From the NCBI GenBank assembly GCA_018350325.1, contig JAEVLN010000002.1, forward strand, positions 4,695,456-4,759,455: a stretch of 64,000 nucleotides of DNA. Reading direction: 5' to 3'. A program made the position numbers and the translations under genes. Numbering within the stretch: the stretch's first letter is position 1; every line of letters starts with the position of its first letter. Below, piece by piece: positions 61,373 through 64,000 of this stretch. The notes under the pieces are model-generated. The model was not told the origin of the DNA, did no database searches, and was given only the letters and a program-made list of their open reading frames with translations. This DNA is from Globodera rostochiensis. Its lineage: Eukaryota > Nematoda > Chromadorea > Rhabditida > Heteroderidae.

Positions 61373-61455
61373 ATTTTTAAAGTTTTGTTTGTTGGCTGTT
61401 GTTTGTCAACATGCCAACTACGTTCCGACCCATCGCGCACCTCGCTCAGGCATTT
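61373..61455 (-). CDS. Short minus ORF, 27 codons
   Basis: CLSEVRDGSERSWHVDKQQP then TNKTLKIKI to TAA (61373-61375). Other minus frame ARCAMGRNVVGMLTNNSQ. GC-richer start. Confidence 0.25.
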
Positions 61456-61459
61456 TTAT

Positions 61460-61995
61460 TGGTATTTTTAAATATTTTTTTTTTAAATATTTTTATTAAT
61501 TTATAACCAAATTAATTTATTTTTGAGGCGCAAGTGCTGCTGGAGGAAGTAATATATCATTTTAAATAATAAACTATTAATATTTTTAATTTAAATATAC
61601 TGATATTTGTTATATTTTCAAATTGTTTAATATCTTTCTTTAAAAATGATTTTTGTAATATAATTATTTTAACATACATACGAGCCATATGATGAGCAGA
61701 AAAAGTCCGCACCATTTAGGATCAAAGCAGGTGTATTTTGGTTTGATGATTTACCCATTAAACACAAATTGACCTTTTTTGTAGAGTGGCAATTAATTAT
61801 TTCTATATGAAATCAATTTCCACAGTATCAATATGTTAATTAATCATTGAGTTACAATGTTTTAAAAGTCGAGCCTTTTTTATTTGCATTTTTTGATAAA
61901 ATTAATATTAATTTATTACTATTTTATTTTTTAAATTATTATTTTATGAAGTCCAGTTTCATGCATACTCTTTCTTACTCGCGCCTTGTTTTGTG
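61460..61995. other. AT-rich, one possible 21-bp plus microexon
   Basis: At about 61527-61547, TTTATTTTTGAG|GCGCAAGTGCTGCTGGAGGA then A|GTAATA encodes AQVLLEE in phase 0. Too short for confidence. Confidence 0.25.
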
Positions 61996-62001
61996 TTAAA
62001 A

Positions 62002-62202
62002 TCAATGATTCTTTATTAATATGTAGTCAAAAGAACTTTTTATGTCTTTATAAACCAAATAATCAAAATTAAAATGGATTTTTAATTCAATTTGTCGCGT
62101 CGCAAGCTGGCGATTTTTCTCTTCTGCTTCTGGGCACTTTCTCAATAGCGCGGCCAAAACTTTATTTGAGATTATTTTGTTATTCAAATAATTTAATGAC
62201 TT
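62002..62202 (-). CDS. 66-codon minus ORF, helical
   Basis: Reads NNKIISNKVLAALLRKCPEA, EEKNRQLATRQIELKIHFNF and DYLVYKDIKSSFDYILIKNH, stop TGA. On the stop-dense strand. The central GC-richer part (LLRKCPEAEEKNRQLATRQI) looks like a charged alpha helix. AATAAAG acceptor-like site precedes VLAALLRK. No family recognised. Confidence 0.43.
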   Translation of the reverse strand, partial: KSLNYLNNKIISNKVLAALLRKCPEAEEKNRQLATRQIELKIHFNFDYLVYKDIKSSFDYILIKNH

Positions 62203-62373
62203 TTAACTCAACGCATCAGACTTATGGAAAGACTATATTATTTATTGTTTTGCCTCATCTGTTGTAATTACTAGTAATATTTTTGCTTTTCAAAAATTTA
62301 ATTTAAAAAATTTTTAATTGTTTTAGCATTTTCTTATCTTTTTAGCGTTTTAGAAATTTGAATTTAGTTTAAT

Positions 62374-62571
62374 CTAAATTATAAGCTTCAGAGTTGTTTT
62401 TATGAAAAACAGCCCACCCGACGGATCAGCATAAGCACTATACCACCCCTGTGCTGCGCGTCCACTGACAGTCCGATTGTTGTTTTGTGCAGTTTCCCAA
62501 ATTTTTGAGGTCAGATATTTTTTATTGAATAGTTTCCAAAATTTATGTATTACTGAAAAAACGACTATTTT
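62374..62571 (-). CDS. 65-codon minus ORF, function unknown
   Basis: Checked codon by codon to TAG (62374-62376). Reads IVVFSVIHKFWKLFNKKYLT, then WETAQNNNRTVSGRAAQGWY and SAYADPSGGLFFIKTTLKLI. The other two minus frames are also open over the 80-bp GC core (LSVDAQHRGGIVLMLIRRVG), so the frame is uncertain, but only this one extends far on both sides. Confidence 0.42.
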   Translation of the reverse strand, partial: KIVVFSVIHKFWKLFNKKYLTSKIWETAQNNNRTVSGRAAQGWYSAYADPSGGLFFIKTTLKLII

Positions 62572-62579
62572 TCAATCGG

Positions 62580-63740
62580 CTCCATGGTTTGAACTTTTAT
62601 TTGGTTAAGTTTTTTAATGAAATATTTAAGTTGAAAGTTTTTTGGTAAGAATTCTCCGTTACTAAAATGAACAAAAGGTTACGACATTTTTTGCTTTTTT
62701 TTAAAATACATTTTAAGTCTTATTTTTTAATGTAAAAAATATTTTATAGCATGCTCAAATTTTATTTCAGTTTAAAATTTTTAAAATAATTTCTTGAATT
62801 TTCCAAGTAATATTAAGTTTATCGGGATTTTTAGATTATTTAATTTTATATAAAATGCCTTATTATTTTATCATTATATTTCAAAAATATCTATTCAATT
62901 TTTTATTCTAACTATTAAAACTGCTTTAACACTTTCTCAACTTTTCATCATTTTAATGTGAAAGTTCCCATGTGAAGTTTTCGTGGCTTTACGCTCTTCG
63001 TTCGTATACTTATATTTTAATTTTTTGTTTTCTTTGTTTCATTAACAAACTTAATATTTTGTTGGGTTTTTATTTTATAGGCAGGTTTAATATGAAGAAA
63101 CGGTAACTCCCAATATAGGGTGTTTTTTATCTTTATTTAATACATTAAATTAAAAGGTCTTATTTTAGAATTATTTTATCATATTTTTTTAATATTTATG
63201 GATGTTGTGAATTTCTGCAACCCCGTAAATAATTACATTTTGTAAATTTATAAAAGTTTGCTCTATCTGTTTATTAATATAATGGGCATGTCCTAGCGCA
63301 ATCGACGAACCTTTGACACTTAGGGAGCTCTTTAAATGTTTATTCCATTACCTGAGAAATCATAAGTGTTTTCATATTAAATATAATATTTAAACGTCGT
63401 TAAATTAAAACATCGATATTTAATTTTGTCTTCAAATATTTATGTCTATTTTTAGGTTTGCTTTTTAAATTGAATTTATTACCCTCGTTTCTTACTCACA
63501 CTGACGACTTTGTGTAATGTTTTTAAACAATAGTTGTATACCGTTTGATATTTAACGGGTTTCATATAACAAAAAAGATGGGGTTTTTTCATTCTTTCTT
63601 TAAAATACGAATTTTTGTCAAACTTTTTTTTCAGATTCCCACTTTTTTATTTATAAATTTAGTTAATTGCTTTTATCAGTCTTATATTTTTTGTTTGTAT
63701 TTTAATAGTTTTTTCTGTTTTTTACTAATATTTGAATTTC
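62580..63740. other. AT-rich; repeat copy and one islet
   Basis: 63237-63355 is the second copy of the 59.2-kb repeat. Its inserted GC-richer stretch reads KCQRFVDCARTCPLY on minus. No other feature. Confidence 0.4.
63237..63355 (+). repeat. Dispersed repeat copy (pairs with 59237-59335)
   Basis: See 59237-59335. Confidence 0.8.
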
Positions 63741-63741
63741 C

Positions 63742-63921
63742 TTATGTATTATAAAGCCTTGTATTTGAATAATTACTGGAATAATATTTAATAGGGCACG
63801 GCTTGGTGTCCTGAAGCACTGCGTACTGGTTTACGCTCCGGAAGTAGGCCCAATTGTTTACGTTAACATTGTTTTTTAAAAATTCTTTAACCTTTTTTTT
63901 GACAATTAATTCTATTATTAT
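63742..63921 (-). CDS. 59-codon minus ORF, function unknown
   Basis: Checked codon by codon to TAA (63742-63744). The GC-richer centre reads NVNNWAYFRSVNQYAVLQDT then KPCPIKYYSSNYSNTRLYN. Aromatic-rich and polar. The plus strand is also open over the core (RLGVLKHCVLVYAPEVGPIV). Orientation fits the block. A partial exon of a gene that may extend beyond the window. Confidence 0.38.
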   Translation of the reverse strand: MIIELIVKKKVKEFLKNNVNVNNWAYFRSVNQYAVLQDTKPCPIKYYSSNYSNTRLYNT

Positions 63922-64000
63922 TTATTTTATTTTATTCAATTGGAGCGCTAATCATAAATTTTCGAAAGTTTAGAATTGTTGTATTTTTTTCTAATTATCA

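Noticed and set aside
1..64000. tRNA, rRNA or snRNA genes among the GC islets
   Set aside because: I looked for B-box-like GGTTCGA sequences with a paired acceptor stem and for U6-like motifs. The few GGTTCGA words (for example near 3053 and 15150) have no cloverleaf around them.
1..64000. Ciliate germline with scrambled gene segments
   Set aside because: Small coding-like islands in AT-rich DNA on changing strands suggested it, but several islets have spliceosomal GT/AG borders, I saw no pointer repeats, and the transposons are animal-type.

Overview
This window is eukaryotic nuclear DNA, very AT-rich (my estimate is roughly 75-80 %), with no bacterial operon layout, no rRNA and no tRNA that I can recognise. 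A mariner-type transposase fragment, two non-autonomous hAT-like elements and foldback elements point to an invertebrate animal. The nematode or arthropod style of the mariner N-terminus is suggestive, but I cannot name the organism. Only the mariner fragment has clear family homology, so every other coding call is a candidate exon or small ORF, not a named gene.

Layout. Most of the sequence is AT-rich intron-like or intergenic DNA with short GC-richer islands of about 40-200 bp. The + strand is T-rich in some blocks and A-rich in others. By eye the blocks are about 1-23.9 kb T, 23.9-31.7 kb A, 31.8-34.2 kb T, 34.2-39.0 kb A, 39.0-43.6 kb T, 43.6-45.2 kb A, 45.2-48.1 kb T, 48.1-52.3 kb A and 52.3-64 kb T. 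Long stop-free frames fall mainly on the A-rich strand: minus in T blocks and plus in A blocks. That strand is the one where TAA stops should be most frequent, so the agreement is my main reason for believing many frames are real exons. Several islands also carry plausible GT and AG splice sites, some bounding exons of only 40-130 bp.

Mobile DNA. There is a 901-bp foldback element (8856-9756) whose long inverted arms are built of about 21-bp subrepeats, with an exact 8-bp target duplication. A probable relative lies at 4.86-5.23 kb and a second foldback type at 14.9-15.3 kb. Two hAT-like MITEs are present, at 30292-30722 (7 of 8 bp duplication) and 39569-40289 (perfect 8-bp duplication). Others are a palindromic element (27513-27742), a TTTCAATTG inverted-repeat element near 11.3-11.5 kb, and several partial copies. 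A short GC-rich module recurs inside at least three of these. Long G or C runs also cluster in them.

Region by region. 1-24 kb: candidate minus exons, including duplicated exon pairs, a chromodomain-like and ankyrin-like pair near 13 kb, and the mariner fragment. 24-31.7 kb: candidate plus exons plus elements. 31.8-34.2 kb: a minus cluster with an ATG-initiated 84-codon ORF. 34-39 kb: plus exons. 39-43 kb: minus exons, with the hAT MITE abutting one. 43.6-52.3 kb: mixed, with plus ORFs at 49-52 kb. 52.3-64 kb: a mainly minus series of ORFs of 44-90 codons, one containing a ParA-like glycine-rich motif. I cannot assemble complete gene models, so how these pieces work together is not resolved.
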